Below, in pieces: positions 52,081-60,490 of a DNA stretch of 64,000 bases. Where the stretch lies: NCBI GenBank assembly GCA_965238025.1, contig OZ250162.1:868001-932000 (forward strand), given 5' to 3'. The translations under genes were made by a program, and so were the position numbers. A model generated the notes under the pieces. The model was not told the DNA's origin. It made no database searches and was given only the letters and a program-made list of their open reading frames with translations. Each line of letters opens with the position of its first letter. Positions within the stretch are counted from its first letter, which is position 1. The stretch is from Pelagihabitans sp965238025. Lineage in GTDB: Bacteria; Bacteroidota; Bacteroidia; Flavobacteriales; Flavobacteriaceae.

Positions 52081-53034
52081 TCAATTCCATGTTAGAAGTC
52101 TCCGTTCGTTCCAGTAAGCTTCCGGGGAGGTTTCAAATTTCGTTAGTTCTTCCATTTCTTGGGCATTCAATTGCATTTGGGCAGCCTTTAGGTTCTGTTC
52201 CAGATGTTCAGACTCACCGGCTCCACTCAATACAGTAGCACCCTTGAGTTTTGCCAAACAAAATTGCAAGGCAATAGCGTCAATTCCTGTTTTATACTTT
52301 TTTGCAAGTACTCTCAGCGTTTCGTACAAAGCAGTATAATTGGGGTAATTTAAATGCGGGAACAACCTGCCATTTGCTAGAGCTTCTTTGATGACCAGTT
52401 GTTTTTTATCCGATATGATTTCACGACCCAATTCATAAATGCTTTGGTCCAAAATATTATACGTACACTGGAATATATCAAAAAGCCGTACACCGTTTAA
52501 ATGCACATTCAACGCTTTTTTCAAAACCTCGCTTTGATTGCTTCCCGTTGTGGTCAGCCCTACCTTTATGTTATATTCTTCCCTTAGTTCAAATAAACGG
52601 TCTAAAACGGTCTTATTTTCAAGAACACCCGATTCTAATGTGGCCGAATGAATTTGATAGTACTTCAGATTGGGAAGTAGTTGTTTTGAGGTTTCCCATT
52701 GTTCATTGAGTTTGTTTAGCGAATGTTCTTTGATCTCATGCACTTTTGCAGTAGGATTAAAATCAGCTACATAGGTATAGCCCCATTTGGTCGCCACGGT
52801 AATCTCGGGATCGTTTTGGTTACCTACCCAGTCAATAATAAGTTCTTCGGCCATTCCGTAGCCTGGAGCGGTGTCAAAGTAACGGACTCCAGAATTATAG
52901 GCATGATTTAGTACATCAAGCCCCTTTTGCTTAAATGAAGCTAGTGAAAAAGGTTCATTATCTCCCTTTTTTATATTGATATATTGCGGTCGCCCAATTG
53001 CTGCCGTTCCTAATCCTATGCTGCTTTCTTGCAT
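52081..53034 (-). CDS. Aldo/keto reductase
   Basis: A 317-residue NADPH-dependent oxidoreductase with a TIM barrel. The catalytic tetrad is visible: Asp and Tyr in RYFDTAPGYGMAEE, Lys in VATKWGYTY, and His in YYQIHSATLES. The C-terminal NADP-binding part includes LSGAGESEHLEQNL. Typical substrates are aldehydes and ketones; the specific one is unknown. It is directly adjacent to an AhpD-like gene upstream (ATG immediately after that stop), so the two are probably co-transcribed and may deal with reactive carbonyls or peroxides. Confidence 0.94.
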   Translation of the reverse strand: MQESSIGLGTAAIGRPQYINIKKGDNEPFSLASFKQKGLDVLNHAYNSGVRYFDTAPGYGMAEELIIDWVGNQNDPEITVATKWGYTYVADFNPTAKVHEIKEHSLNKLNEQWETSKQLLPNLKYYQIHSATLESGVLENKTVLDRLFELREEYNIKVGLTTTGSNQSEVLKKALNVHLNGVRLFDIFQCTYNILDQSIYELGREIISDKKQLVIKEALANGRLFPHLNYPNYTALYETLRVLAKKYKTGIDAIALQFCLAKLKGATVLSGAGESEHLEQNLKAAQMQLNAQEMEELTKFETSPEAYWNERRLLTWN

Positions 53035-53496
53035 CTATGCAATATATGGTGTTTCTCCTTGAGCCAGTTTTAGTCGAGTCCAAACATTCATGTTAATGAC
53101 TATTGCAGCTATTTCAGCGATTTCCACCTCGGAAAAATGTTGCGTCATTGCATCGTGATACTTCTGAAAGTTGGTATTGCTTCCGTCGGACAAAACATCA
53201 CAATAGGCCAAGGCCGCCTTTTCTTTTTCGGAAAACAACCCGCTGTTCCACCAAGAAGAAATATTATCCGTTTTTGCATCTGATATTCCTATTTCACGCG
53301 AAGTTTTGGCGTGCAAAATTATGCAGTAGGCGCATTCATTTTTTTGTGCAACACGAAGGCGCAGCAGTTGCGCCAGATTTTTATCGGTTGCCAAATCTGC
53401 AGTATAGCCAAAAGCTTTAGCCATTTGTCTTGCCAGATCATGAAATGGTGTACTATCTGGATTAAATCGGGTATTCTTAAATTTTACCTCCGTCAT
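53035..53496 (-). CDS. Carboxymuconolactone decarboxylase/AhpD-like protein
   Basis: A 153-residue helical protein of the CMD/AhpD family. The active-site motif CxxC followed by His occurs in RVAQKNECAYCIILHAKTSR, the form used as alkylhydroperoxidase. The later EKAALAYCDVLSD and FSEVEIAEIAAIVINMNVWTR match the family. It may reduce peroxides or be a peroxidase-like adaptor; no ahpC is nearby. It leads the pair with the aldo/keto reductase gene. A weak hairpin (53531-53561) lies between it and msrA. Confidence 0.92.
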   Translation of the reverse strand: MTEVKFKNTRFNPDSTPFHDLARQMAKAFGYTADLATDKNLAQLLRLRVAQKNECAYCIILHAKTSREIGISDAKTDNISSWWNSGLFSEKEKAALAYCDVLSDGSNTNFQKYHDAMTQHFSEVEIAEIAAIVINMNVWTRLKLAQGETPYIA

Positions 53497-53567
53497 ACTT
53501 TAGGTTTTTTGAAAAAAAAGATTGAGATAGAGGCCCTCCGAAATTTCAGAAGGAAGGCCCTTTGAAT

Positions 53568-54080
53568 TTATTTTGTTGCTTCTTTTTTGATAAAACTATC
53601 CTCGAACCTTAAAAAGTGGCAAGTATAGCCATTTGGGTTTTTTACCAAGTAATCTTGATGGTAGTCTTCGGCAGGCCAAAATGGTGTAAATGGCTCTAAG
53701 GTTGTTACGACTTTGCCGGGCCATTTTCCAGATTCATTGACCAGATCAATCACTTCTTCAGCTATGGCTTTCTCTTCATCATTTTGATAAAAAATAGCAG
53801 AGCGATAGCTTGCTCCCCTATCGTTACCTTGTTGATCCACAGTTGTTGGGTCGTGCATTCGAAAGAAAAAATCTAAAATTTCCCGGAACGATGTTTCTTT
53901 TGGGTCGTAGATTAATTCAATGCCTTCAGCATGACCAGGATGATTTCTGTAAGTGGGGTTATCATTTTCCCCTCCTTGGTAACCTACTTCGGTATCCTTT
54001 ATTCCGGGGCGAACCCTAAAGAGATCCTCCATTCCCCAAAAACAACCCCCTGCTATATATGCTTTTTTGTGATTACTCAT
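53568..54080 (-). CDS. msrA: Peptide methionine sulfoxide reductase MsrA
   Basis: A 170-residue enzyme that repairs methionine-S-sulfoxide. The catalytic Cys is in YIAGGCFWGMEDLFR. Further motifs: VGYQGGENDNPTYRN, GHAEGIELIYDPKE, FFRMHDPTTVDQQGND, RSAIFYQ, and the C-terminal DYHQDYLVKNPNGY. The ATG at 54080 is preferred over one five codons upstream because AAAGGA lies eight bases before it. An exact -7 element occurs at 54110-54117. It is an oxidative-stress gene near the AhpD-like gene, but probably a separate unit. Confidence 0.96.
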   Translation of the reverse strand: MSNHKKAYIAGGCFWGMEDLFRVRPGIKDTEVGYQGGENDNPTYRNHPGHAEGIELIYDPKETSFREILDFFFRMHDPTTVDQQGNDRGASYRSAIFYQNDEEKAIAEEVIDLVNESGKWPGKVVTTLEPFTPFWPAEDYHQDYLVKNPNGYTCHFLRFEDSFIKKEATK

Positions 54081-54109
54081 TTTATTTCCTTTCATTTGAT
54101 TTTACCGTA

Positions 54110-54117
54110 CAAAGTTA
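54110..54117 (-). promoter_or_regulatory. -7 element for msrA
   Basis: TAACTTTG on the minus strand, an exact TAnnTTTG match, 29 bases before the chosen ATG. Confidence 0.5.
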
Positions 54118-54332
54118 CACCTCAAATACACAAAAAATATTGCATATTTATCCTATGTATTTATATATTTTACTCAAAAAAACTAGAATCGCATTTTATA
54201 CTTCCCAAGGAAAAGACCCGCTTGAGTTCTAAAAAATTTCGATACCTCAGCACAACCAAATATCAATGCAATTTCTTTAACGTTCTTGTTAGAAAAGTCA
54301 ACCCTGCGCGCCCTCTTCTTGTTCTCTAAGTT

Positions 54333-54779
54333 CTATTTTACCCAATAATCAACAACAAATACCTTTTCCACAAAAGGTTGAAGGCTTGCTACAAACTCCT
54401 GATGTTTTGGATGAGGGGTATAAACACTATCCCTGTCTTTTTCTGAATGAAAAGTGAGCATATAGCAATGGGTAAAATCCTGGTGAAAGTTCTCTGGACT
54501 GTCATTTAAACCCCATTCAAAATCTTTTATCACCGGAATATGGTCTGGTAAAGCATTGAAACCCTCATTTAATTTTTGTACCTCTTTTTGATCAGCGCCA
54601 TCCTTAAATTTAAAAATCACCACGTGTCTCAATAAGTCATTATTCTGTTCTTCCATTTTTACAACCTCTTTTTTTTTGGATTGTATCCGTTCATTCTTAC
54701 CATCACCACATGAAAATTGCAAAAAACCACAGATTAAAATAACTCCTAATACGCTCTTAGTTTGCTTCATACATTTCAT
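54333..54779 (-). CDS. Dabb-domain lipoprotein
   Basis: A 148-residue protein with a lipoprotein signal (VLGVILICGFLQFSCGDGKN, Cys near 24) and a Dabb (stress-responsive alpha/beta barrel) domain: LLRHVVIFKFKDGADQKEVQ, DHIPVIKDFEWGLNDSPENF, FTHCYMLTFHSEKDRDSVY and PHPKHQEFVASLQPF. Dabb proteins are dimeric with unknown or varied functions. It ends the likely operon of PhyH, symporter, SDR and Dabb, with 18 bases to the SDR gene. An alternative start is three codons downstream (54770). Confidence 0.88.
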   Translation of the reverse strand: MKCMKQTKSVLGVILICGFLQFSCGDGKNERIQSKKKEVVKMEEQNNDLLRHVVIFKFKDGADQKEVQKLNEGFNALPDHIPVIKDFEWGLNDSPENFHQDFTHCYMLTFHSEKDRDSVYTPHPKHQEFVASLQPFVEKVFVVDYWVK

Positions 54780-54797
54780 TTTAATACATTCTATCTA

Positions 54798-55592
54798 TTA
54801 TAAAATACCTCCCATGCTTCCTCCATCTACTTTGATTGCGGAACCATTGGTAGCCGAAGAAAGCGGGCTCGCCAAATAGGCAATGGTGTTGCCCACCTCT
54901 TCTACTCTAGCAAAACGTTGTAAAAGTGATGAGGTACGCACTTTGGAAAAGAATTCTTCCTCTACTTGACTTTTGGTTTTGTTATCATTTTCGGCAACCT
55001 GTTCTAGAAACCGATCGGCCCCTTCTGATAATGTGGAGCCGGGAATTACGGTATTTACCGTGACGCCCGAGCCTTTGGTAAGCTGGGCCAAACCTCTTGA
55101 AACAGCAAGAATAGCTGCTTTGGTCATGCTATAGGCAATCATATCCGGTGGAACCAGCGTGGCACATTCACTAGAAATAAAAAGAATACGTCCCCAATTC
55201 GTATCGAGCATTTTAGGTAATAGTTGCTTTGACAAACGAACGCCGCTCATCACATTTACCTCAAATTGATTATACCAGTCTTCATCGTCGGTCTTAAAAA
55301 AAGAGCCCGGGAAATAAATGCCCACATTATTGATCAGGATATCGATTCCTGGAAGTTCGTTCAGTAGCTCTGCTACCTCGTTCAGCTTTCCAAAATCGGC
55401 AACCAAGCCTGAAATCGAAGTCTCTGGAAATTCTTGTTGTAGCTTTTGAACGGCCTCATCCAGTTTTTTTTTCGTTCTTCCGTTAAGAACAACGTTCACC
55501 CCCTCTTTGGCCAGCGCCTGTGCTGTGGCAAAGCCAATCCCGGCAGTAGAGCCTGTGATAAAAGCAGTTTTGCCTTGTAGTTTTAAATCCAT
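54798..55592 (-). CDS. Short-chain dehydrogenase/reductase
   Basis: A 264-residue NAD(P)-dependent oxidoreductase. Rossmann motif GKTAFITGSTAGIGFATAQA, the NNVG motif in IDILINNVGIYFPG, catalytic Ser in GRILFISSECATL and YxxxK in PDMIAYSMTKAAIL. The C-terminus ends IKVDGGSMGGIL. Start chosen at the ATG 55592, with GGAAA about eight bases upstream; a TTG farther upstream is less likely. It may oxidise a sugar or sterol-like substrate imported by the symporter. It sits 18 bases after the symporter gene. Confidence 0.95.
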   Translation of the reverse strand: MDLKLQGKTAFITGSTAGIGFATAQALAKEGVNVVLNGRTKKKLDEAVQKLQQEFPETSISGLVADFGKLNEVAELLNELPGIDILINNVGIYFPGSFFKTDDEDWYNQFEVNVMSGVRLSKQLLPKMLDTNWGRILFISSECATLVPPDMIAYSMTKAAILAVSRGLAQLTKGSGVTVNTVIPGSTLSEGADRFLEQVAENDNKTKSQVEEEFFSKVRTSSLLQRFARVEEVGNTIAYLASPLSSATNGSAIKVDGGSMGGIL

Positions 55593-55610
55593 TTGTTTTC
55601 CATTTTTCAA

Positions 55611-57290
55611 CTAACCCGCAATTCCCCATGCGCTAAATAACCACCATATTGCAAGAACCAATACAATTAATACAATTGTTAAAACAACATCTGATGACCA
55701 TTTAAATTTGGGCCTCTCGGAGCGTTTTTGAAAGGTGACCAATTCCAAAGATTCTTCTGGTTGTGGTTTGCTCATTTTACTGACCGCCATTAATAAAAAA
55801 GCACAAAAAAGAAATAGGAACAGGGCGAAGTGCAAAAAATTAATCCCTAAGAACATCCCCAAGAGGGAATCTTCAGCAACCTCTATTGTTCCTTCGTTGG
55901 CTAAAAATTCAACAACTAGCCTGAATACCCCAACCACAAAACCTACCCAAAGTGAAACTATGGCCCCCTTGGCATTTATCCATTTGTAAAACAATCCGAA
56001 AAGGAAAACTGCAGCAATAGGCGGAGAAATATACGCCTGCACGCTTTGCAAGTAGTGAAAAATACCGCCGCCCATGAGCGCTTTCATAAAGGGAATCCAT
56101 CCTAGACTGACGACCACTAAAACAATGGTAGCCAATCGACCAAAACGCACCAACTCTTTTTGGGTTGCATTGGGTTTGTATTTTTGATAAAAATCGATGG
56201 TCAACAGAGTAGAACTTGAATTAAAGGCCGATGACAACGAGCTCATTAAGGCGGCCAACAGCCCGGCAATCGCCAGTCCTTTTAGCCCAGTAGGTAAAAA
56301 TCCGTTTATCATGGCCGGTAAGGCCTGATCGGCATTTTCCATTGAAAATTCTATAGCCCCTTCTTGCAATAGGGCGTATGCGATTACCCCGGGAATAAAG
56401 AAGATAAATACCGGAAGTAGCTTTAGGTACCCGGCAAATAGCGCTCCCTTTCTGGCGTTGTTTATATCTTTTGCGGAAAGGGTACGTTGTACGATATACT
56501 GATCGGTACACCAGTACCATACTCCTAAAATCGGGGCGCCGAAAAGCATCCCTGTCCAAGGGTATTCGGTATCTGCCATAGGTCGCCATAGGTTGAAAAA
56601 CTGTTCTGTTGATGGGTTGCCTTCCTGTGCAGAGGCCTTAGTAATAACATCTATCATTTGGTCCCATCCGCCAAGGGCGTATAACCCGAAAACGGTTACG
56701 GAAATGGTTCCCAAGAGCAAGATAAAAGCTTGCACCATGTCTGTATAGATTACTGCCTTAAGACCCCCCAAAACCGTGTAGAACCCAGTGGCGATTACCG
56801 TAACAATGGCTCCGGTCCAAAAAGGAACCCCAATCGTTTCGAAAACCAAAGCGCCAGCAAAGATGATCAAAGAGATTTTGGTGATGACATAGGCCAAAAT
56901 CGAAATTACAGAAAGGTAGCTTCTACATGCTTTAGAATATCTTTTTTCAAGGAACTCCGGCATGGTGTATACCCCAGTACGTAGATAAAAGGGCACAAAT
57001 ACCCAACCAAGAAGTATTAATACCAAAGAGGCGATTATCTCAAAATTCGCCATGGGCATATTACCTCGGGCACCCGCCCCGGAAACGCCCAAAATAATTT
57101 CCGAACCAATATTGGAGGCAAATAAAGAGGCTCCGATAACGAGCCATCCCGAGTTTTTACCCGCTAAAAAGTAGTCAACCGCACCACCGGAACCTGTTTT
57201 GCTTTTTGAAGCCCACTGGGCTATCCATAATATAATTCCGAAATAGAGTAGGATAATCGCTATATCCCAAAAACTAAGGCTTGAAAGCAT
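55611..57290 (-). CDS. Sodium/solute symporter (SSS family)
   Basis: A 559-residue inner-membrane symporter of the SSS/SLC5 family with about 14 helices. Landmarks include YFLAGKNSGWLVIGASLFAS near the start, ALVFETIGVPFWTGAIVTVI, LAALMSSLSSAFNSSSTLLT (sodium-site region) and a final EKSERP-like cytosolic loop before the last helix. Imports a sugar, amino acid or related solute with Na+. In the operon it lies between PhyH (34 bases upstream) and the SDR gene. The AraC-type regulator diverging upstream probably senses the transported compound or a product. Confidence 0.95.
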   Translation of the reverse strand: MLSSLSFWDIAIILLYFGIILWIAQWASKSKTGSGGAVDYFLAGKNSGWLVIGASLFASNIGSEIILGVSGAGARGNMPMANFEIIASLVLILLGWVFVPFYLRTGVYTMPEFLEKRYSKACRSYLSVISILAYVITKISLIIFAGALVFETIGVPFWTGAIVTVIATGFYTVLGGLKAVIYTDMVQAFILLLGTISVTVFGLYALGGWDQMIDVITKASAQEGNPSTEQFFNLWRPMADTEYPWTGMLFGAPILGVWYWCTDQYIVQRTLSAKDINNARKGALFAGYLKLLPVFIFFIPGVIAYALLQEGAIEFSMENADQALPAMINGFLPTGLKGLAIAGLLAALMSSLSSAFNSSSTLLTIDFYQKYKPNATQKELVRFGRLATIVLVVVSLGWIPFMKALMGGGIFHYLQSVQAYISPPIAAVFLFGLFYKWINAKGAIVSLWVGFVVGVFRLVVEFLANEGTIEVAEDSLLGMFLGINFLHFALFLFLFCAFLLMAVSKMSKPQPEESLELVTFQKRSERPKFKWSSDVVLTIVLIVLVLAIWWLFSAWGIAG

Positions 57291-57324
57291 CGGTTGGTCA
57301 ATTTTTAAAGTGGTTTGGGTTTCG

Positions 57325-58296
57325 TTACCAATTACTCAAACCTAGAAGTTTTTTTCCTAAATCAGTCAATTCAGCGGCTTCATATTTGGTCTGTTCCCAG
57401 TTTCTAGGGTCCCCGGGAAAAGCATATCCTTCTGGCGCAATCCTGTTTTTCCACGAATTAATGCGCCAGTTTCTTAATGCAGTATTGTCTTCTTCTGCTG
57501 GCATCATTGAAATGTATTGGGCAATACGCACTTTATTTCTCGACTTATTGGGGCGAATACCATGGGGTTCTGTGCTGTTGAATATAAGAAGATCGCCTGC
57601 TTCCATCTTTACTTTGACGATTTTGTCTTCCAGTTCTGAAATATCGGGTTGAAAATGGTCCCGATCCTCAGGTTGTGTCAACTTCCAAGTATCATAGTTG
57701 CGGTATAACCAAGGTATGCATTGAAAGCCGCCCATATTTTCATCCGTTTGATCGGCTAAGGCCAATACCCCTTGTACATTTTGAGGTCTTGTTTCGGGAT
57801 CATAGTCCCAGTGGATAAAGCCGTTCTTTTCTACTCCTGGCTGTAGCGGAAAGTTAAGGTTGGCCCTGTCTATGGTAACCCACAATTTTTCAGTTCCCCA
57901 AACATCAACGAAAGCATCATATACCTTTTGCATCTGCCGGTTGTTCCATAAGTGCTGATGGTTATATACTTCTACCATACCCGTACCGGTAAGCTCCTTC
58001 ATTTGCATTTCCGCACGTGGCGGTGCATACCAGGTTGTTGGGTCATCCGGGTCCTTTTCGTCAAACTCCCATATAAAATCCGCGGTGGCTTTGGCCTGTG
58101 CCAGCGGAATGGCATTTTTGATTACGATGTATCCGTTATGTTTCCAAAAATCCCAATCCGCCTCGGTTAATACGCGTAATGGATTCCCATTTGAACGGTT
58201 ATTTAGTTGCTGTGTACTACTTGTTGCGGTGGAAGGGTTTCCAGGGATTTCCTCATGGGCCTTATTGGCCATTTCCATTTTGTATTTCGAATCCAT
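57325..58296 (-). CDS. Phytanoyl-CoA dioxygenase-family protein
   Basis: A 323-residue Fe(II)/2OG dioxygenase of the PhyH family. The iron triad is seen as HxD in NGFIHWDYDPETRP and His in STEPHGIRPNKS, with the 2OG-binding Arg in RNKVRIAQY. Bacterial PhyH members hydroxylate many small molecules, including osmolytes and secondary metabolites, not only phytanoyl-CoA. It leads the operon with the symporter, SDR and Dabb genes, so it probably starts breakdown of the imported compound. The extended N-terminus (NPSTATSSTQQLNNRSNGNP) is low complexity. Confidence 0.92.
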   Translation of the reverse strand: MDSKYKMEMANKAHEEIPGNPSTATSSTQQLNNRSNGNPLRVLTEADWDFWKHNGYIVIKNAIPLAQAKATADFIWEFDEKDPDDPTTWYAPPRAEMQMKELTGTGMVEVYNHQHLWNNRQMQKVYDAFVDVWGTEKLWVTIDRANLNFPLQPGVEKNGFIHWDYDPETRPQNVQGVLALADQTDENMGGFQCIPWLYRNYDTWKLTQPEDRDHFQPDISELEDKIVKVKMEAGDLLIFNSTEPHGIRPNKSRNKVRIAQYISMMPAEEDNTALRNWRINSWKNRIAPEGYAFPGDPRNWEQTKYEAAELTDLGKKLLGLSNW

Positions 58297-58369
58297 GGCG
58301 GATATGTTTTTGATATTACTATTACATTGATAGTGTAAAACTAAAAATCAAAATATCCCTTCTCCACCT

Positions 58370-58400
58370 CAATATTGATTGAAATTTGAACAATATTGAT
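58370..58400. promoter_or_regulatory. Direct-repeat operator in the PhyH/AraC divergent promoter
   Basis: CAATATTGAT occurs at 58370-58379 and again at 58391-58400, 21 bases apart (two helical turns). This is the layout expected for two adjacent AraC-family monomer sites. It lies between the divergent PhyH operon and AraC gene. Confidence 0.65.
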
Positions 58401-58450
58401 ATTTTTATATATATTCTAGCAAAAAAAAGTCAATTTAGTTATATTTAGGA

Positions 58451-59299
58451 ATGAAGATTCAGTTAGAAACTATTAGTCCGGCGTCTAAAAGTCCGTTTCG
58501 GCTTTTACACGACCCCAAACTAAATCATCTCTTTTATTGGCATTTTCATCCGGAATTTGAATTGGTATATATTGAAGGCGCAAGCGCCGTTCGTCATGTA
58601 GGAAATCACATTTCCCAATTTGCCGATAGCGATCTTGTGTTGATTGGATCTAATATTCCCCATCTAAATTTTGATCATGGGGTTACTACCTCCTACCGAA
58701 AAGAGGTATTGCATATAAAGCCTTTCTTTAAAGATAGTTTTGTCTCCGAAATGCCAGAATTGCAATCTATAGAAGGCTTATTAGAGCTTTCTAAATACGG
58801 CTTAGCATTTTCGGGAACCACCAAAAAAGAAGTGGGCGACTTACTAAAAGGGTTACACTTGCTACGGCCCTTCGAATTCTTTATGCAATCTATTACCATT
58901 TTAAGGCGATTGGCGCAAAGCAAGGAGTTTGAATTATTGCATACCAGACCTTATGTAAATAAATACAGTAAAAAAGAACAGGAACGTATTCGTCAGATCT
59001 ACACCTTGATTGATGAGCGTTACCAAAACAAGATTACCGTAGATGAGGTTGCGGCATCATGTAATTTAACCAAACCGGCTTTCTGCAGGTATTTCAAAAA
59101 AGCTACCGGAAATACTTTTATCGGGTTTTTAAACCAATATCGAATCAGTCAGGCCAAACGATTACTGTTATCTGGAAAGAATGTCGGTGAAACCTGTTAC
59201 GATTGCGGGTTTGAAAGCCTTTCTTATTTTAATCGGACTTTTAAAAAGGTTACGGGGGAGAACCCCTCAAAGTTCAAGAAGTTGCATTTTAGAAACTAG
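58451..59299 (+). CDS. AraC-family transcriptional regulator
   Basis: A 282-residue regulator with an N-terminal cupin-type ligand domain (FYWHFHPEFELVYIEGASAV, SDLVLIGSNIPHLNF) and a C-terminal double HTH (ITVDEVAASCNLTKPAFCRY, IGFLNQYRISQAKRLLLSG, CYDCGFESLSYFNRTFKKVT). The layout is that of sugar- or metabolite-responsive AraC members. It diverges from the PhyH operon with 154 bases between starts, and the repeated CAATATTGAT sites lie in that gap, so it is the probable activator of the operon. A hairpin and the 17-base tag follow it. Confidence 0.94.
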   Translation: MKIQLETISPASKSPFRLLHDPKLNHLFYWHFHPEFELVYIEGASAVRHVGNHISQFADSDLVLIGSNIPHLNFDHGVTTSYRKEVLHIKPFFKDSFVSEMPELQSIEGLLELSKYGLAFSGTTKKEVGDLLKGLHLLRPFEFFMQSITILRRLAQSKEFELLHTRPYVNKYSKKEQERIRQIYTLIDERYQNKITVDEVAASCNLTKPAFCRYFKKATGNTFIGFLNQYRISQAKRLLLSGKNVGETCYDCGFESLSYFNRTFKKVTGENPSKFKKLHFRN

Positions 59300-59312
59300 A
59301 AGTACTAAATGA

Positions 59313-59344
59313 AAATCGCCCTAACATAGTTGCTAGGGCGATTT
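59313..59344 (+). terminator. Stem-loop after the AraC gene
   Basis: AAATCGCCCTA / TAGGGCGATTT, a perfect 11-bp stem with a 10-base loop, 14 bases after the stop. T run is weak (TTTCT). Confidence 0.65.
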
Positions 59345-59348
59345 CTAA

Positions 59349-59365
59349 CTAAATAACCAACCAAA
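59349..59365 (+). repeat. 17-base tag, copy 2
   Basis: CTAAATAACCAACCAAA identical to 18537-18553, starting four bases after the hairpin. Confidence 0.6.
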
Positions 59366-59374
59366 AAAATCTTT

Positions 59375-59425
59375 ACTTCGGCTGCCTGCCCGACTTCATC
59401 ATTCAGGCGGGCGCTCAGTATGACA
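59375..59425. repeat. Partial copy of the intergenic inverted repeat
   Basis: CTTCGGCTGCCTGCCC ... TTCAGGCGGGCGCTCAG then TATGAC parallels the right half of 45205-45292 with a different central spacer. Confidence 0.65.
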
Positions 59426-59447
59426 CAGCCGTTCTTTTTGCCTTAAT

Positions 59448-60362
59448 TTATTTTCTCATTCGCTTTACCTTCATTGTAGGTCGCGACGTCTTTGTTCTCT
59501 TTTTATCAACCGAACTTTTGCCCGATTTTAGATACTCATTGTAACCCCGTCCTTTAAACTCATAAACCGTTTCGCTATCTGGGTGATACAACTCTATGGT
59601 ACTATCATTAATAACGTAGAGTTCAAAGTAATCATTGTCCAACCCATCGTAAGCAAGTGTTAAAGTTTTAAGCGTTTCATCGTTTTCTACATTATAAATC
59701 TGGTAATCGCCTTCAAAATCCCATTGCAGATTGCTTACCGATGTTCCTGGGTCATCAATTGAAGACCTGAAAAAAGTTGGGTTGAATTGTAAGAAGTTCT
59801 CGTTATCAAAATCATTCAAAGCTCCGGCTTCGCTTGTATATACCTTTTCCCAAGCATCGTATTCCTGTACGAAGTACTCGATGTTGTCGTAAAAGACAAA
59901 ATCGTAATCAAAAGTATTGGTCTGATAACCTTTTACGAAATAAGAAGTTCCCGAGCGCGGATCCCTAAGTTCCAAGGTATTAGAATTTACCGCATAAACA
60001 TCCAGTAACCAAGATCCATCTATATCATGCTCGATGTCTACCGTACCCTGCAAGGTGCCGTAGGTTCCCACATCAATCCCAAAACCATTTCCTGTTTTAC
60101 CAAGCCCAACAATATTGTTATTGGCATATACCACCCCATCAACAAATGAAAGCGTAAATGCCCGTTGTAAAAAAGGAACTTCCCCATTCCCTTTTGTGGC
60201 ATTAATATCTACATACCATAAATCATAGGATTGTAATACCTCATCTGTATTAAAGGCCGATTCTACAATATAATCATTTGTTTCTATGACCCTATCCACC
60301 GTACAGGACACCAGTAATGTGGCCGCCGCTATCGTTCCTAAAAGTAGTTGTCTCGTTTTCAT
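59448..60362 (-). CDS. Uncharacterised flavobacterial lipoprotein
   Basis: A 304-residue lipoprotein (MKTRQLLLGTIAAATLLVSC, Cys near 20). The sequence is beta-rich with two lipocalin-like halves: LQSYDLWYVDINATKGNGEV, RAFTLSFVDGVVYANNNIVG, GKTGNGFGIDVGTYGTLQGT and later FEGDYQIYNVENDETLKTLT then YFELYVINDSTIELYHPD. I do not recognise a named domain. The C-terminus is basic (SSVDKKRTKTSRPTMKVKRM), unusual for an exported lipoprotein and perhaps a contact site for DNA, RNA or polymer. Start at 60362 chosen for the signal peptide. Function unknown. Confidence 0.75.
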   Translation of the reverse strand: MKTRQLLLGTIAAATLLVSCTVDRVIETNDYIVESAFNTDEVLQSYDLWYVDINATKGNGEVPFLQRAFTLSFVDGVVYANNNIVGLGKTGNGFGIDVGTYGTLQGTVDIEHDIDGSWLLDVYAVNSNTLELRDPRSGTSYFVKGYQTNTFDYDFVFYDNIEYFVQEYDAWEKVYTSEAGALNDFDNENFLQFNPTFFRSSIDDPGTSVSNLQWDFEGDYQIYNVENDETLKTLTLAYDGLDNDYFELYVINDSTIELYHPDSETVYEFKGRGYNEYLKSGKSSVDKKRTKTSRPTMKVKRMRK

Positions 60363-60490
60363 ATGCTTTGGTATTAAATTCACCAAGCATAAAACAAGCA
60401 CTGTGCCAATATTTATAAGTAATTGATGATTAGCTATTTATAAGAATTAATACTTGGAGCTTTCCCGGCATTTGTGTGTCAAAACGAAAA

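Noticed and set aside
53931..54329. A 132-codon plus-strand frame upstream of msrA
   Set aside because: Starts inside msrA on the other strand, lacks a family pattern and covers the msrA promoter.
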